The notes under the pieces: model-generated
What the model was told of the DNA's origin: nothing
What the model saw: only the letters and a program-made list of their open reading frames with translations
Databases searched by the model: none
Shown here: positions 7,669 through 17,345 of the stretch, piece after piece
How the letters are laid out: each line of letters begins with the position of its first letter
How positions within the stretch are numbered: the first letter of the stretch is position 1
Assembly (NCBI RefSeq): GCF_009936235.1
Contig: NZ_AP022314.1
Coordinates: forward strand, 4,340,001 to 4,404,000
Direction of reading: 5' to 3'
DNA length: 64,000 bases
Origin: Mycobacterium xenopi
Lineage (GTDB): Bacteria; Actinomycetota; Actinomycetes; Mycobacteriales; Mycobacteriaceae
Translations under genes and position numbers: made by a program

Positions 7669-9181
7669 TGCGCACGGTCGTGGGCACAACTGACCACGTC
7701 GTGGTGGTGGGGGCTGGGCTGGCCGGGCTGTCGGCGGCTCTGCATCTGGCGGGTCGCGGCCGCGCGGTCACCGTGGTCGAGCGCGCCGGCGTTCCCGGCG
7801 GCCGGGCGGGCCGCAAAGACGTCGACGGCTACCGCCTGGACACCGGGCCGACGGTGCTGACCATGCCGGAGGTCATCGACGATGTCTTTGCGGCCGTGGG
7901 CGAGTCGACCGCGGACCGGCTGGAGCTGCGCGCGGTGCGTCCGGCTTACCGGGCGGTGTTCGCCGACGGCGAAAGCCTCGATGTGCACTGCGACGCGGCC
8001 GCGATGACCGCCGAGATCCGGCGGTTCGCCGCCCGGATCAGGCCCACGGCTACCGACGGTTGCGGGACTGGCTCACCCGGCTGTATCGGGTCGAGTTCGA
8101 CAGTTTCATCGCCGCCAACTTCGACTCGCCACTGTCGCTGGTCACCCCCCAGCTGGCGCGGCTGGCCGCCATCGGGGGCTTCCGCCGGTGGGACACGATG
8201 GTGGGCCGGTTCATCACCGACGAACGACTGCGGCGAGTATTCACCTTCCAGGCCCTCTACGCCGGGGTCCCTCCGCAGCGCGCGCTGGCTGTTTACGCCG
8301 TGATCGCCTACATGGACACCGTCGCCGGGGTGTACTTTCCGCGCGGTGGAGTGCGGGCGTTGCCCGATGCACTGGCCGCGGCGGCGGCCAATGCCGGAGT
8401 CGAATTCCGTTACGGTGCAACAGTATCCGCCTTAGAATCCCGCGCCGGGCGGGTGGTTGGGTTGCGCACCGATACGGGTGAGCGGATCGGGTGCGACGCG
8501 CTGGTGCTGACCACCGAACTGCCCGACACCTACCGGCTGTTGGGCCGAACGCCGCGCCGGCTGCTGCCGCTGCGGCACGCGCCGTCGGCGGTCGTCGTGC
8601 ACGTCGGATGCCGGGCGGCAGAGCACGAAACTGCCCTGCACACAATCCTTTTCGGCCGCGCTTGGGAAAAGACATTTCGCGACATCATCGACGACGGCCG
8701 CCTGATGGCTGACCCCTCGCTGCTGGTCAGCAGGCTCACCGCCGGCGATCCCGCTTTGGCGCCGGCCGGCCGTGACCTGCTCTACATCCTGGCGCCGGCC
8801 CCCAACACCGTTGTCGGGACTGTCGATTGGGACGTAACCGGGCGGGCCTACACCGACGAGCTGATCGCCACGGTGACCGATCGGCTGCCCCAACTCGGGG
8901 CCGACGCAGAAGTGCTGCACGTCGTGACTCCCGCGGATTGGGCGCGCGACGGGATGGCTGCGGGCACCCCGTTCGCGCTGGCGCACACGTTCACTCAGAC
9001 CGGGCCGTTCCGCCCGGCCAACACCTTGCGCGGCGTCGAGAACGTGGTGCTGGCGGGATCGTCGACCGTGCCCGGCGTGGGTGTGCCCACTGCGCTGCTG
9101 TCCGGGCGGCTGGCCGCTGACCGGATCACCGGGGCGGCCACCCGGACGACCGTTGCCCGCCTACCGGGCCGGCCGCGATGA
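7665..9181 (+). pseudogene. crtI: Phytoene desaturase, interrupted by an apparent one-base frameshift
   Basis: The N-terminal frame (from ATG 7665, overlapping crtE's stop as ATGATG) has the FAD/Rossmann motif VVVVGAGLAGLSAALHLAGR and runs to about EIRRFAA. The remaining sequence continues in a different frame from about 8033 (PDQAHGYRRLRDWLTRLYR) through FRPANTLRGVENVVLAGSS and GVGVPTALLSG to 9181. Together they make a full-length, about 505-residue CrtI that converts phytoene to lycopene. The break lies in gccgcccggat near 8028-8033; restoring one G re-joins the frames. No other defect is visible, so either the base is a sequencing error or carotenoid synthesis is blocked at phytoene in this strain. 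Confidence 0.85.
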
Positions 9182-10125
9182 TCGGTTCCGAACTCGACGC
9201 CGCCGGCGTGCGCGACCCCGCGCTGCGGGCCGCGTATCGGCACTGCCGCCGCCTCAACGCGCGATACGGCCGCACCTTCTTCCTGGCGACCAGGCTGCTC
9301 GCGCCCGATCAGCGGCCCGCGGTGCACGCGCTGTACGGGTTTGCCCGGCAGGCCGACGACATCCTCGACGATTTCGACCCGGGGCTTAGCACCACCGAGC
9401 GGGCCCGGCGACTGCAATGTCTGGCCGCTCGGTTGGCCGACCGGCTAAGGCACGGCCACCGGACCGACGACGACCCGGCGTTGACGGCGGTGGTGCATAC
9501 CGCCCGCGCCTACGCGATCCCGTGGCAGCTGTTCGATGCTTTCCTGGCATCGATGCGAATGGACCTGACCGTCACCGACTATCCCGACCGGGATGCGCTG
9601 GACCGCTACGTGCACGGCTCAGCCGAGGTGATCGGGCTGCAGCTGCTGCCGGTGCTCGGCACCGTCGCTCCTCGCGAAGAAGCCGCCCCGTACGCCGCGG
9701 CACTGGGAAAAGCGTTTCAGCTCACGAACTTTCTGCGTGACATCGACGAGGATCTGCAGCGCGGGCGGATCTATCTGCCCGCTGACGAGCTGGCCGCCCA
9801 CGATGTCGACCGCGACGTGCTGATGTGGTGCCACACCCACCGACGCACCGACCCCAGAGTGCGGGCCGCGCTGGTCGAGCAGCACGCGGTCACCCGCAAG
9901 ATCTATGACTATGCCCGCGGCGGCATCGCGATGCTGCAGCCGCGATCACGCCCCTGCGTGGCGGTGGCCTCGACCTTGTACTCGGAGATACTGGACCGCA
10001 TCGAAGACATCGACTTCGCTGTGTTCAGCCAGCGCGCCACCGTCGGCACCGGGCGGCGGCTGCAGGTGGCCGGCGCGGGCCTGTTGCGGGCATGGGCGGC
10101 GCGGTTGCGCGGGGGTAAGGGCTAA
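9178..10125 (+). CDS. crtB: Phytoene synthase
   Basis: A 315-residue squalene/phytoene synthase family protein that condenses two GGPP molecules head-to-head. The aspartate-rich motifs are QADDILDDF (about residue 60) and LRDIDEDLQRGRIYLP (about 187), and YCRxxAG-like context is represented by YVHGSAEVIGLQLLPV. The ATG overlaps crtI's stop as ATGA, indicating translational coupling. It is intact, so phytoene formation should be possible even if crtI is broken. Confidence 0.95.
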   Translation: MIGSELDAAGVRDPALRAAYRHCRRLNARYGRTFFLATRLLAPDQRPAVHALYGFARQADDILDDFDPGLSTTERARRLQCLAARLADRLRHGHRTDDDPALTAVVHTARAYAIPWQLFDAFLASMRMDLTVTDYPDRDALDRYVHGSAEVIGLQLLPVLGTVAPREEAAPYAAALGKAFQLTNFLRDIDEDLQRGRIYLPADELAAHDVDRDVLMWCHTHRRTDPRVRAALVEQHAVTRKIYDYARGGIAMLQPRSRPCVAVASTLYSEILDRIEDIDFAVFSQRATVGTGRRLQVAGAGLLRAWAARLRGGKG

Positions 10126-10127
10126 CC

Positions 10128-10472
10128 ATGGACCGCTGGCAATACCTGGTCGTGCTGGCCTGCTGCCTGGCCGTCACCGCGCCGCTGGAGATGTTCGGCG
10201 CCGGCGTATACCGGCAGCCCCGGCGGCTGCTGGCCGCGGTGTTGCCGGTCGCGGCCGTGTTCGTGGCGTGGGACGTGGCGGCCATCGCCGCCCATGTGTG
10301 GACCTACAGCCCGCGCTTCACCACAGGTGTCGTGCTGCCCGGGCGCATCCCGATCGAGGAGGTGCTGTTCTTCCTCGTCATCCCGCTGTGCGGGCTCCTT
10401 ACCTACAACGCGGTCAGTGCAATTCTGGGCCGGCTGCGCCGAATCCGGATCAGGTCGGTGCGGCGGTCATGA
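10128..10472 (+). CDS. crtYc: Heterodimeric lycopene beta-cyclase subunit CrtYc
   Basis: A 114-residue membrane protein with three predicted helices, of the lycopene cyclase domain family found as paired small subunits in Gram-positive bacteria. The motif PGRIPIEEVLFFLVIPLCGLLTYN contains the conserved PxE(E/D) pattern of the family. It follows crtB by two bases. With CrtYd it cyclises lycopene to beta-carotene in the cytoplasmic membrane. Confidence 0.92.
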   Translation: MDRWQYLVVLACCLAVTAPLEMFGAGVYRQPRRLLAAVLPVAAVFVAWDVAAIAAHVWTYSPRFTTGVVLPGRIPIEEVLFFLVIPLCGLLTYNAVSAILGRLRRIRIRSVRRS

Positions 10473-10795
10473 GCGGCCTGGGATACACGCTGCCCGCTGT
10501 CGCGTCGGTGGTCGCGGTGTGTGCGCTGGAGTTCGCGGCGCTGCACACCGGGTTGTTTCGCCGACTGGCGTACTGGATTTCCCTGGTGATCGTGCTGGGC
10601 TTTCAGATTCCGGTGGACGGCTGGCTGACCAAGCGCAGCGCGCCGATCGTCAGCTACGACGAGCGGCACACCAGCGGCATCCGGTTTCCATTCGATATTC
10701 CGGTCGAGGACTTCATGTTCGGCTTCGCGCTGGTGACCGCGGTGCTGCTGCTGTGGGAACACCAGCGGCGGCGCGACCGACAGGATGCCTCGTGA
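10469..10795 (+). CDS. crtYd: Heterodimeric lycopene beta-cyclase subunit CrtYd
   Basis: A 108-residue membrane protein and partner of CrtYc. FPFDIPVEDFMFGFALVT holds the second PxEDFxF motif of lycopene cyclase domain proteins, and three hydrophobic segments are visible. Its ATG overlaps crtYc's TGA as ATGA. Both subunits appear complete. Confidence 0.92.
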   Translation: MSGLGYTLPAVASVVAVCALEFAALHTGLFRRLAYWISLVIVLGFQIPVDGWLTKRSAPIVSYDERHTSGIRFPFDIPVEDFMFGFALVTAVLLLWEHQRRRDRQDAS

Positions 10796-11517
10796 CCTGC
10801 CGTTTCCGCGGGCTGCCGCATGCCGACGTGCCCGCCGCGTTCGACGCTTCCGCCGCGGTGTACGACAAACTCGTCGCGGCCAGTCCCGGCTATCACGAGC
10901 AGCTGCGACTATCGGTGCGCCGCATGCGGTTACCCGATGAGGGCCGCGGACTGCGGCTGCTCGACGCTGGCTGCGGGACCGGAGCATCCACCGCCGCCCT
11001 GCTCGCGGTCGCGCCGCACGCCCAGATCGTGGCGGTCGACGCGTCGGCGGGCATGCTGGCCCAGGCCGCTGCCAAGCCGTGGCCGCCGACAGTGCGGTTC
11101 GTGCTCGGCCGTGTCGAAGATCTCGGCACGGCCGACATCGAAGGACCATTCGACGCCGTCTTCGCCGCCTACCTGCTGCGCAACCTGGCCGACCCGGACG
11201 CTGGGCTGCGCACGCTGCGCGGGCTGCTGCGCCCCGGCGGATTGCTGGCGGTGCACGAATATTCGGTGCGCGACTCGGCGCTCGCCACAGCGGCGTGGAA
11301 CATGTTGTGCTGGGCCGTGGTCATCCCCGCAGGATGGCTGGCCAGCGGAGACCCCAGCCTGTACCGCTACCTGCGGCGCAGCGTCAACGATTTCGACGGC
11401 GCGGCTGCCTTTCGGGACAGGCTGCGCGACAACGGGTTCAGTGCGGTAAGCAGCCAAACCATGCCCGGCTGGCAACGGCACATGGTGCACACGTTCCTCG
11501 CGGAGGCGCCGCGATGA
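10792..11517 (+). CDS. Class I SAM-dependent methyltransferase in crt operon
   Basis: A 241-residue UbiE/COQ5-like methyltransferase. SAM motif I is LLDAGCGTGASTAALL, the acidic ribose-binding residue is in IVAVDASAGMLAQA, and FDAVFAAYLLRNLADPDAGL matches motif II/III. The GTG start overlaps crtYd's TGA. A methyltransferase occupies a comparable place (crtT) in Streptomyces isorenieratene clusters, but its substrate is not established. It lies between the cyclase and crtU, so a carotenoid or quinone substrate is likely. A shorter or longer start is not supported. Confidence 0.85.
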   Translation: MTCRFRGLPHADVPAAFDASAAVYDKLVAASPGYHEQLRLSVRRMRLPDEGRGLRLLDAGCGTGASTAALLAVAPHAQIVAVDASAGMLAQAAAKPWPPTVRFVLGRVEDLGTADIEGPFDAVFAAYLLRNLADPDAGLRTLRGLLRPGGLLAVHEYSVRDSALATAAWNMLCWAVVIPAGWLASGDPSLYRYLRRSVNDFDGAAAFRDRLRDNGFSAVSSQTMPGWQRHMVHTFLAEAPR

Positions 11518-13037
11518 CTGATCGCCGCCGTGTTACGCATCCCGCGCCCGTGGGTTCGGCCGATGCGGCCACCTTGCCTAGACGGCCCCACGCCGTGGTC
11601 GTCGGCGCGGGCATCGCGGGCCTGGCCGCCGCCACCGGCTTGGCCGAGCGCGGGGTTACCGTCGACGTCATCGAGCGCCAACCTTATCTGGGCGGGCGGG
11701 TGGGCGGCTGGACCGAGACACTTCAAGGCGGCACCCCGGTAGCCATGAACCGCGGCTTCCACGCGTTCTTCCGCCAGTACTACAACCTGCGAAACCTGTT
11801 GCGCCGCATCGATCATGGCCTGAGCATGTTGCAGCCCTTAGCGGACTACCCGCTGGTCGACGCGCACGGCCGACGTGACACGTTCCGCGGCCTCCCCAAA
11901 ACTCCGCCGTTCAACGCGCTGGTTTTCGCGCTGCGCAGCCCGACTTTTCGGCTGCGCGACCTGGCACGGCTCAACGCTCGGGCCGCGGCGCCGCTGGCGG
12001 CGGTGTCGGTGCCCGAGATCTACCGGCTCCTCGACCACCTGGACGCCCTAACATTCCTGCGTGAGATCAACTTTCCCGACGCCGCACAGCATCTGGCTTT
12101 CGAGGTGTTCTCCCGCAGCTTCTTCGCCGAACCCGCCGAGCTGTCAGCCGCCGAACTGGCCACCATGTTTCACATTTACTTCCTGGGTTCCAGCGAGGGC
12201 ATCATCTTCGATGTGGTCAACGCCAATTTCGATGCGGCGCTGTGGAATCCGCTGCGTTGCTATCTGGAAGACCGCGGTGTGCGTTTCCACACCGGGGTGT
12301 CGGTGACCGCGGTCGAGCCGGGTCCACGATTTGTCGTGCGTTGCGAGGGTGAGTCCGACATGGCGGCCGACGGTGTGGTGCTGAGCGCCGACGTCCGGGG
12401 ACTGCGCCAGATCGTATGCAATTCGATGGGATTGGGCACCGAAGATTGGCGGCGACGCATCGCCGCGCTGCGCACCGCGCCGCCCTTCGTGGTTCAGCGA
12501 CTGTGGCTCGACCGGCCGGTGCGCGCCGAGCGGGCGGCTTTCCTTGGCACCGGCGGGCGCCCGCCGCTGGACAACGTCAGCGTGCTGGAACGCTACGAAC
12601 ACCAAGCCGCACAGTGGGCTGCTCGCACCGGCGGCTCGGTCGTCGAACTGCACTCGTATGCGGTGACCAGCCCGCTGGACGGCTTGGGTAGCCAGCTGCT
12701 GGGCCGACTGCACGAGCTGTACCCGGAGACCGCGGCCGCGCGATCCCTCGGCGAACGGGTGCTGTGCGCCGACGACTGCCCACGATTTGCCCCCGGCGAT
12801 TTCGCTTGGCGCCCGGGTGTCGTCACGCCCCATCCGGGCCTGGCGCTGGCCGGCGACGGTATCCGGATCGACTTGCCGGTCGCGCTGATGGAGCGGGCCG
12901 CGACGACGGGCTGGGCGGCGGCGAACCATCTGCTCGCGCATTTCGGCCTGGCGGGTCACACGCTGCAGACCGTGCCGATCGCGGGCCGCTCGACGGTGCT
13001 GCGCTGGCTTGCCCAGAAGGCGGGGCGGCGCCGATGA
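11514..13037 (+). CDS. crtU: Carotene desaturase/methyltransferase (beta-ring aromatase)
   Basis: A 507-residue FAD-dependent oxidoreductase of the CrtI/CrtU superfamily. The Rossmann motif is VVVGAGIAGLAAATGLAERG and the family-diagnostic segment NRGFHAFFRQYYNLRNLLRR follows; LALAGDGIRIDLPVALMERA closes the FAD domain near the C-terminus. CrtU desaturates the beta-ionone ring and moves a methyl group to make phi-end aromatic carotenoids (isorenieratene or beta-isorenieratene). ATG 11514 overlaps the preceding stop as ATGA. Its presence after crtYc/crtYd is the reason for predicting an aromatic carotenoid. Confidence 0.9.
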   Translation: MTDRRRVTHPAPVGSADAATLPRRPHAVVVGAGIAGLAAATGLAERGVTVDVIERQPYLGGRVGGWTETLQGGTPVAMNRGFHAFFRQYYNLRNLLRRIDHGLSMLQPLADYPLVDAHGRRDTFRGLPKTPPFNALVFALRSPTFRLRDLARLNARAAAPLAAVSVPEIYRLLDHLDALTFLREINFPDAAQHLAFEVFSRSFFAEPAELSAAELATMFHIYFLGSSEGIIFDVVNANFDAALWNPLRCYLEDRGVRFHTGVSVTAVEPGPRFVVRCEGESDMAADGVVLSADVRGLRQIVCNSMGLGTEDWRRRIAALRTAPPFVVQRLWLDRPVRAERAAFLGTGGRPPLDNVSVLERYEHQAAQWAARTGGSVVELHSYAVTSPLDGLGSQLLGRLHELYPETAAARSLGERVLCADDCPRFAPGDFAWRPGVVTPHPGLALAGDGIRIDLPVALMERAATTGWAAANHLLAHFGLAGHTLQTVPIAGRSTVLRWLAQKAGRRR

Positions 13038-14042
13038 GCATTTTCGACGGCCTGAAGTCGTGGTGGTCGAAAACCTCGCCGCTGCAGCCGCTGCCAGCTA
13101 CCCAGTGGGCGGCGCAGCAACCGACCTTCGCCGAGGCGCAACCGGCCGTCATCGACGGCGCGGTGCGCCGGTCACAGCTGCGGCCCAGCGGCAACTGGTA
13201 CGTGATCGCCGCCAGCGCCCAGATCGGCCGTCGCCCGTTCGGGACGACCGTCGGCGGTCGCGAAATCGTGGCCTGGCGTGGCGCAGGCGGCGCGCTTCAC
13301 GCCGGGCCTGGCACATGTCCGCATCTGGGCGCCGATTTGTCCGCCGGCAAGCTCGACTGCGGTGCACTGATCTGTCCGTGGCACGGCCTTCGCCTCGACG
13401 GCGGGCCGCGGTTCGGCTGGGAGCCATACCCTGCATACGACGACGGGGTGCTGGCCTGGGTGCGCCTTGATGACCTCGGCGGTGAGCCGCCGAGCGACTG
13501 TCCGGTGGTGCCCGATCGCCCGGACACCGCCCACCTGCACGCCGTGGCGCGCCTGGTCGGCCGCTGCGAACCGCGCGACATCGTCGCCAACCGCTTCGAC
13601 CCCTGGCACGGCGCCTGGTTGCACCCGTACTCCTTAGCCGCTGCGCGTGCTGAGCGCGCCGGTGCCCGGCGCCGACGTGCCCCAGGATTGCGATCGTTTC
13701 CTGGTCGCGGTGACGTTTCGGATCGGCCGGTTCGGGGTTCCGGTGGTCGCCGAATTCACCAGTCCCGAGCCGCGAACCGTCGTGATGCGCATCGTCGACG
13801 GCGAAGGCACGGGTAGTGTGGTCGAAACCCATGCCACTCCAATGGGTTTGGGTCCGGATGGCCTACCCCGCACGGTGGTGCTGGAAGCCGTCGTCGCGCA
13901 TTCCGACCGACCCGGCTTCGCCCACGCGGTGCGGGTTGCGCCGCTGTTCACTCCGCTGATGCGCCGCGCCGCGGCGCGGCTATGGCGTGACGACATCGCC
14001 TACGCCGAACGCCGCTACCGCTTGCGCACCCGTCGAACTTGA
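13034..14042 (+). pseudogene. Rieske [2Fe-2S] protein of crt operon, frameshifted
   Basis: The first frame starts at ATG 13034 (overlapping crtU) and has a Rieske cluster motif: CPHLGADLSAGKLDCGALICPWHGLRL, described by CxH and CxxH pairs about 17 residues apart. Around 13631-13641 (HPYSLA) the frame breaks. The homologous continuation LRVLSAPVPGADVPQDCDRFL runs in another frame to 14042. The two parts give about 335 residues, the usual size for the Rieske proteins found next to crtU in actinobacteria. One surplus base (or two missing) near 13640 explains the break. Its role is unknown; ring hydroxylation or electron transfer to another enzyme are possible. Confidence 0.78.
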
Positions 14043-14070
14043 CGCCCGCGCCTGAAGCTTGGCTAAGCGG

Positions 14071-15420
14071 TCACGACCCGTTGCCGTGGGCCGCAGCGGC
14101 GCGGGCAGTGACGTTTCGGAATACTTGACGAAACCGGTTGCGGTGCAACGGCAAACCGACATACCAGTAAATGCGGCCGGCAATGCCGTGCGGATAGAAG
14201 ATCGAGCGTTGCTCATAGTGGCTGCCGGATCCGGCGGCCTCGCGCACGCGCATCTCAAGCCAGGCTTGGCCCGGCCCCCGAGTATGGCTGCGCAAAAGCA
14301 GCAACTCGCCGGGTTCGAGTTTTTCCAGCCGCCAACGATGGTGAGCCGCCGCGTCGTTGATCGATTTCCACAGCTCGGCGGGAGTTGCAGGCGTCCAGGC
14401 CGAACGGCTGGCCGTGTAAGCAACCTCACCCGCCCATTTCGGATCGCTGGGCAACGGTTCGGATGGCTCACCGTCGGATGCGGCTGACCTCCAAGAGGAT
14501 TCGACCTTCGCCTGGGTGGTGCGCAGCAGTGCCAGCTTGACCGCATCGCGGTAACCCGTAAGACCCGCCGCTGGTGGTGCGATCACGGTGTCGATGTCGT
14601 GATCGGCCATGACAGCATTGCAGTGCAAGGACTCCACCAGCGGTCGGGCCAGCCCCGCCGGGATGGGCGTCACCAGGCCGACCCACCAGCTGGCGATCGT
14701 CGGCGTCAGGAACGGCAAGACCACGATGACACGCCGCCGCAATCCGGCCACCTCGGCGTAGACCTGCATCATCTCGCCGTACTCCAGCACATCGGGTCCG
14801 CCGACGTCCCAGGTTCGCGACGTCGGCACTGTTGCCTCGGCGGCCTCGACCAGGTAGTGCATGACGTCGCGGATCGCGATCGGCTGAATCCTGTTGTGCA
14901 CCCACTTGGGTGTCGTCATCACCGGCAGCCGGTCGGTGAGATGTCTGATCATCTCGAAAGAGGCGGAGCCGGAACCGATGATCACCCCGGCCTGCAGCAC
15001 GAGAGTCTCGATACCCGAGCTGAGCAGAATGTCGCCGACAGTGGTCCGCGACTCGAGATGCGGGGATAACCGCGCGCCTGAGGGATGCAGCCCGCTGAGA
15101 TAAATCAGCCTGCGAACCTCGGCAGCACGGGCGGCAGCTACCACATTCATCGCCGCGCGGCGCTCTTCCGCGGCGAAGTCCGCGCTGGAGCCCATCGAAT
15201 GGACCAGGTAATAGACGACGTCGACGCCGGTGAACGCGGCAGGCAGGGTTTCGGCGGCGCTGAGATCACCACACGCCACCTCAGCGCTTTCACGCCAAGG
15301 AACTTCGTCCAGCTTCCGCGGGTTTCGAGCCAATACCCGCACCTGATAGCCGCGGCCTAGAAGCCTCGGCACCAGACGAGCACCAACGTATCCCGTCGCC
15401 CCGGTTACCAAGCAGCGCAT
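14071..15420 (-). CDS. NAD(P)-binding NmrA/SDR-type protein with C-terminal DUF2867-like domain
   Basis: A 449-residue protein. The N-terminal extended-SDR domain has RCLVTGATGYVGARLVPRLL and VDVVYYLVHSMG, and the C-terminal part (about 300-440) looks like the DUF2867 lipid-binding-like fold, ending SIFYPHGIAGRIYWYVGLP. ATG 15420 is selected because GAGGG lies just upstream; ATG 15450 is also in frame. The family's substrate is unknown. It is the last gene of the minus-strand phr-tspO-epimerase operon and converges on the crt operon, with 28 bp between the stops. Confidence 0.82.
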   Translation of the reverse strand: MRCLVTGATGYVGARLVPRLLGRGYQVRVLARNPRKLDEVPWRESAEVACGDLSAAETLPAAFTGVDVVYYLVHSMGSSADFAAEERRAAMNVVAAARAAEVRRLIYLSGLHPSGARLSPHLESRTTVGDILLSSGIETLVLQAGVIIGSGSASFEMIRHLTDRLPVMTTPKWVHNRIQPIAIRDVMHYLVEAAEATVPTSRTWDVGGPDVLEYGEMMQVYAEVAGLRRRVIVVLPFLTPTIASWWVGLVTPIPAGLARPLVESLHCNAVMADHDIDTVIAPPAAGLTGYRDAVKLALLRTTQAKVESSWRSAASDGEPSEPLPSDPKWAGEVAYTASRSAWTPATPAELWKSINDAAAHHRWRLEKLEPGELLLLRSHTRGPGQAWLEMRVREAAGSGSHYEQRSIFYPHGIAGRIYWYVGLPLHRNRFRQVFRNVTARAAAAHGNGS

Positions 15421-15439
15421 CTCACCCTCGTCGTTCACT

Positions 15440-16798
15440 TCAGTCGGCATCGTGCCCGAGCTGGTGAGCCAGCGCCTGCTGCACCGTGGGGTGACGGAAC
15501 CGGTGACCCAGCTCTTGCAGCCTTGCCGGCAGCACCCGCTGGTCGGCTTCGCCGAGTTCGCGAGCGCCTTGCTGGCCCAACAGGATTCGCGGTGCCAGGG
15601 ACGGAACGGGCAAAGCGGCGGGACGGCGCAGCAGGTGCGCAAGGGCTTTCGTGTAGTCGCTGTTGCGAACCGGGACCGGGCTGACCGCATTGACGGGTCC
15701 GCTCAGCCGGGCGTCGTAGAGCGCACGGTAGTAGATGTCGGTCAGATCGTCCAGGCCGATCCACGACAGCCACTGGCGGCCGCTGCCGAGCCGCCCACCC
15801 ACGCCGGCAAAAAACAACGGGCGCAACAACTTCAACGTGCCCCCGCGAGCAGCCTGCACGATCCCGGTGCGCACCAACACCACCCGCACACCCGCGTCGG
15901 CGGCGGGCGTCGTCGCGGCCTCCCAGTCGGCGACCACGTCGGCCAGAAAGCCGGTGCCGCGCGCACTGTCCTCGCCCAATGGCGTATCGCCCCGGTCGTA
16001 CCCGTAGTAGCCGATGGCCGAAGCGCTGACGAATACGGACGGGCCGTTTTCCGCGGTCGCGGCCGCTGCGGCCAGCCGACGGGTGGGTTCGATGCGGCTG
16101 TCGCGGACGGCCGCCTTGTGCCGTTCGGTGAACCGGCCCGCGATCGATGCGCCAGCCAGGTGAACGACCGCGTCCACCCCACGCAGCAGGCCCTCGGCCG
16201 GGGCGGCCGGGTCCCACTCGCGTTCCTCGGCCGTCGTCGCCGCTCGACGGACCAGCCGAATCACCCGATGCCCTCCGGTGGTGAGAAACGCGGTCAACGC
16301 CGAGCCGACCAAACCGGACGCCCCGGTGAGCGCCACCACGAGCGGTCTCGTCACATGCTCGGCGGCGTCGCGGTGTGCGGCCAGATCGTCGGCGAGCTGA
16401 CGATGCCGATACACGAAGGTGGACTTGAGCGCCGTGCTCGGCACCGGGGTGTCGACCCGGTCGCGCACCAGGGTGGTGCCGTCGCCGCCGTCGTTGAACT
16501 CATGTGTGTGCCGCCACCAACCGACCAACCGCGGCGGCCAAGACCGTGGCCCCGCTGACGAGATCACATCGACGAACTTGTGCGGCGGCTCGAACTCGTC
16601 GGCACGGTGTTGCGCCACCCACTGCAAGCCGCCGGGTAGCCCCAGCACAGCGCGCCCGTCGGCGATCGACTCGGCTTCGGCCAGCACTGTCATCGGCTGC
16701 CAGGGCGGGATCAGCCGGGCCATCGCGCCTGGCCGCGTGTGCCAGGCGAAGACATCGGGCTGCGGGTGCCCGACGATGCTGTGGTATTCGATGCCCAT
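15440..16798 (-). CDS. TIGR01777-family NAD-dependent epimerase/dehydratase with N-terminal SRPBCC-like domain
   Basis: A 452-residue two-domain protein. Residues 1-150 resemble the SRPBCC ligand-binding fold (MGIEYHSIVGHPQPDVFAW), and residues 155-450 are an SDR with GASGLVGSALTAFLTTGGH, the SASAIGYYG active-site Tyr context and the C-terminal DUF1731 tail (LRRPAALPVPSLAPRILLG). ATG 16798 has GAGAGG six bases upstream. Homologues recur beside photolyase and carotenoid genes in actinobacteria, but no reaction is established. Confidence 0.85.
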   Translation of the reverse strand: MGIEYHSIVGHPQPDVFAWHTRPGAMARLIPPWQPMTVLAEAESIADGRAVLGLPGGLQWVAQHRADEFEPPHKFVDVISSAGPRSWPPRLVGWWRHTHEFNDGGDGTTLVRDRVDTPVPSTALKSTFVYRHRQLADDLAAHRDAAEHVTRPLVVALTGASGLVGSALTAFLTTGGHRVIRLVRRAATTAEEREWDPAAPAEGLLRGVDAVVHLAGASIAGRFTERHKAAVRDSRIEPTRRLAAAAATAENGPSVFVSASAIGYYGYDRGDTPLGEDSARGTGFLADVVADWEAATTPAADAGVRVVLVRTGIVQAARGGTLKLLRPLFFAGVGGRLGSGRQWLSWIGLDDLTDIYYRALYDARLSGPVNAVSPVPVRNSDYTKALAHLLRRPAALPVPSLAPRILLGQQGARELGEADQRVLPARLQELGHRFRHPTVQQALAHQLGHDAD

Positions 16799-16852
16799 GG
16801 CTGACCTCTCAAGGTCCAAATGCCAGGCCCTCAGCGCAAAAGCGTTGGGGCG

Positions 16853-17332
16853 TTAACGATTGAGCCACCAAATTCTGGTGGACAGCAGCGTCGCGAACGC
16901 GCACCACAGCGGGTAGGCGGTCAGCGCAATCCCGGCCGGCTGATTCGCTTCACCGACGCGTCGGGCCAGGTCGGAGCTGCTGAGTGTCAGCACGGCGGCC
17001 GCGGCCGCGGAGGCACCCAGCTTGCGGTGTCTGAAGAACAGCCAACTCCACCCGGCGTTAAGGACAAGGTTGGTGGCCAACGCAGCAACCAATTTGCGGG
17101 CCTGCGGACCACGGTTTTCGGCGTTCAAGCGGTCGATGGCGGCAGCGGAACTGACGGCGATATCGCCGTACAGCGTGGTCCACGCCAGCGGGAATACGTA
17201 GTTTGGCGGAACGTAGCGGGGTTTGCGCAATCGCGCGTACCAGTGCTCGGAGCGGCGTCGGCTGGCGATGCTGCCCACGCCGGAAGCCGCGGCCACCGCG
17301 AGGCCCGTGCCGGTCAATGTTGTTTTGTTCAA
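16853..17332 (-). CDS. TspO/MBR-family tryptophan-rich sensory protein
   Basis: A 159-residue membrane protein with five hydrophobic segments. LRKPRYVPPNYVFPLAWTTLYG matches the W/KPxxxPPxxxFxxxW signature, and NAGWSWLFFRHRKLG the helix-4 motif of TspO. The family binds porphyrins and tetrapyrroles; in Rhodobacter it modulates light- and oxygen-dependent pigment genes. TTG 17332 is preferred, with AAAGGA eight bases upstream. It is 13 bp downstream of phr and likely cotranscribed, which fits a link between tetrapyrrole photochemistry and the light response. Confidence 0.87.
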   Translation of the reverse strand: MNKTTLTGTGLAVAAASGVGSIASRRRSEHWYARLRKPRYVPPNYVFPLAWTTLYGDIAVSSAAAIDRLNAENRGPQARKLVAALATNLVLNAGWSWLFFRHRKLGASAAAAAVLTLSSSDLARRVGEANQPAGIALTAYPLWCAFATLLSTRIWWLNR

Positions 17333-17345
17333 CGCAACTGTCCTT

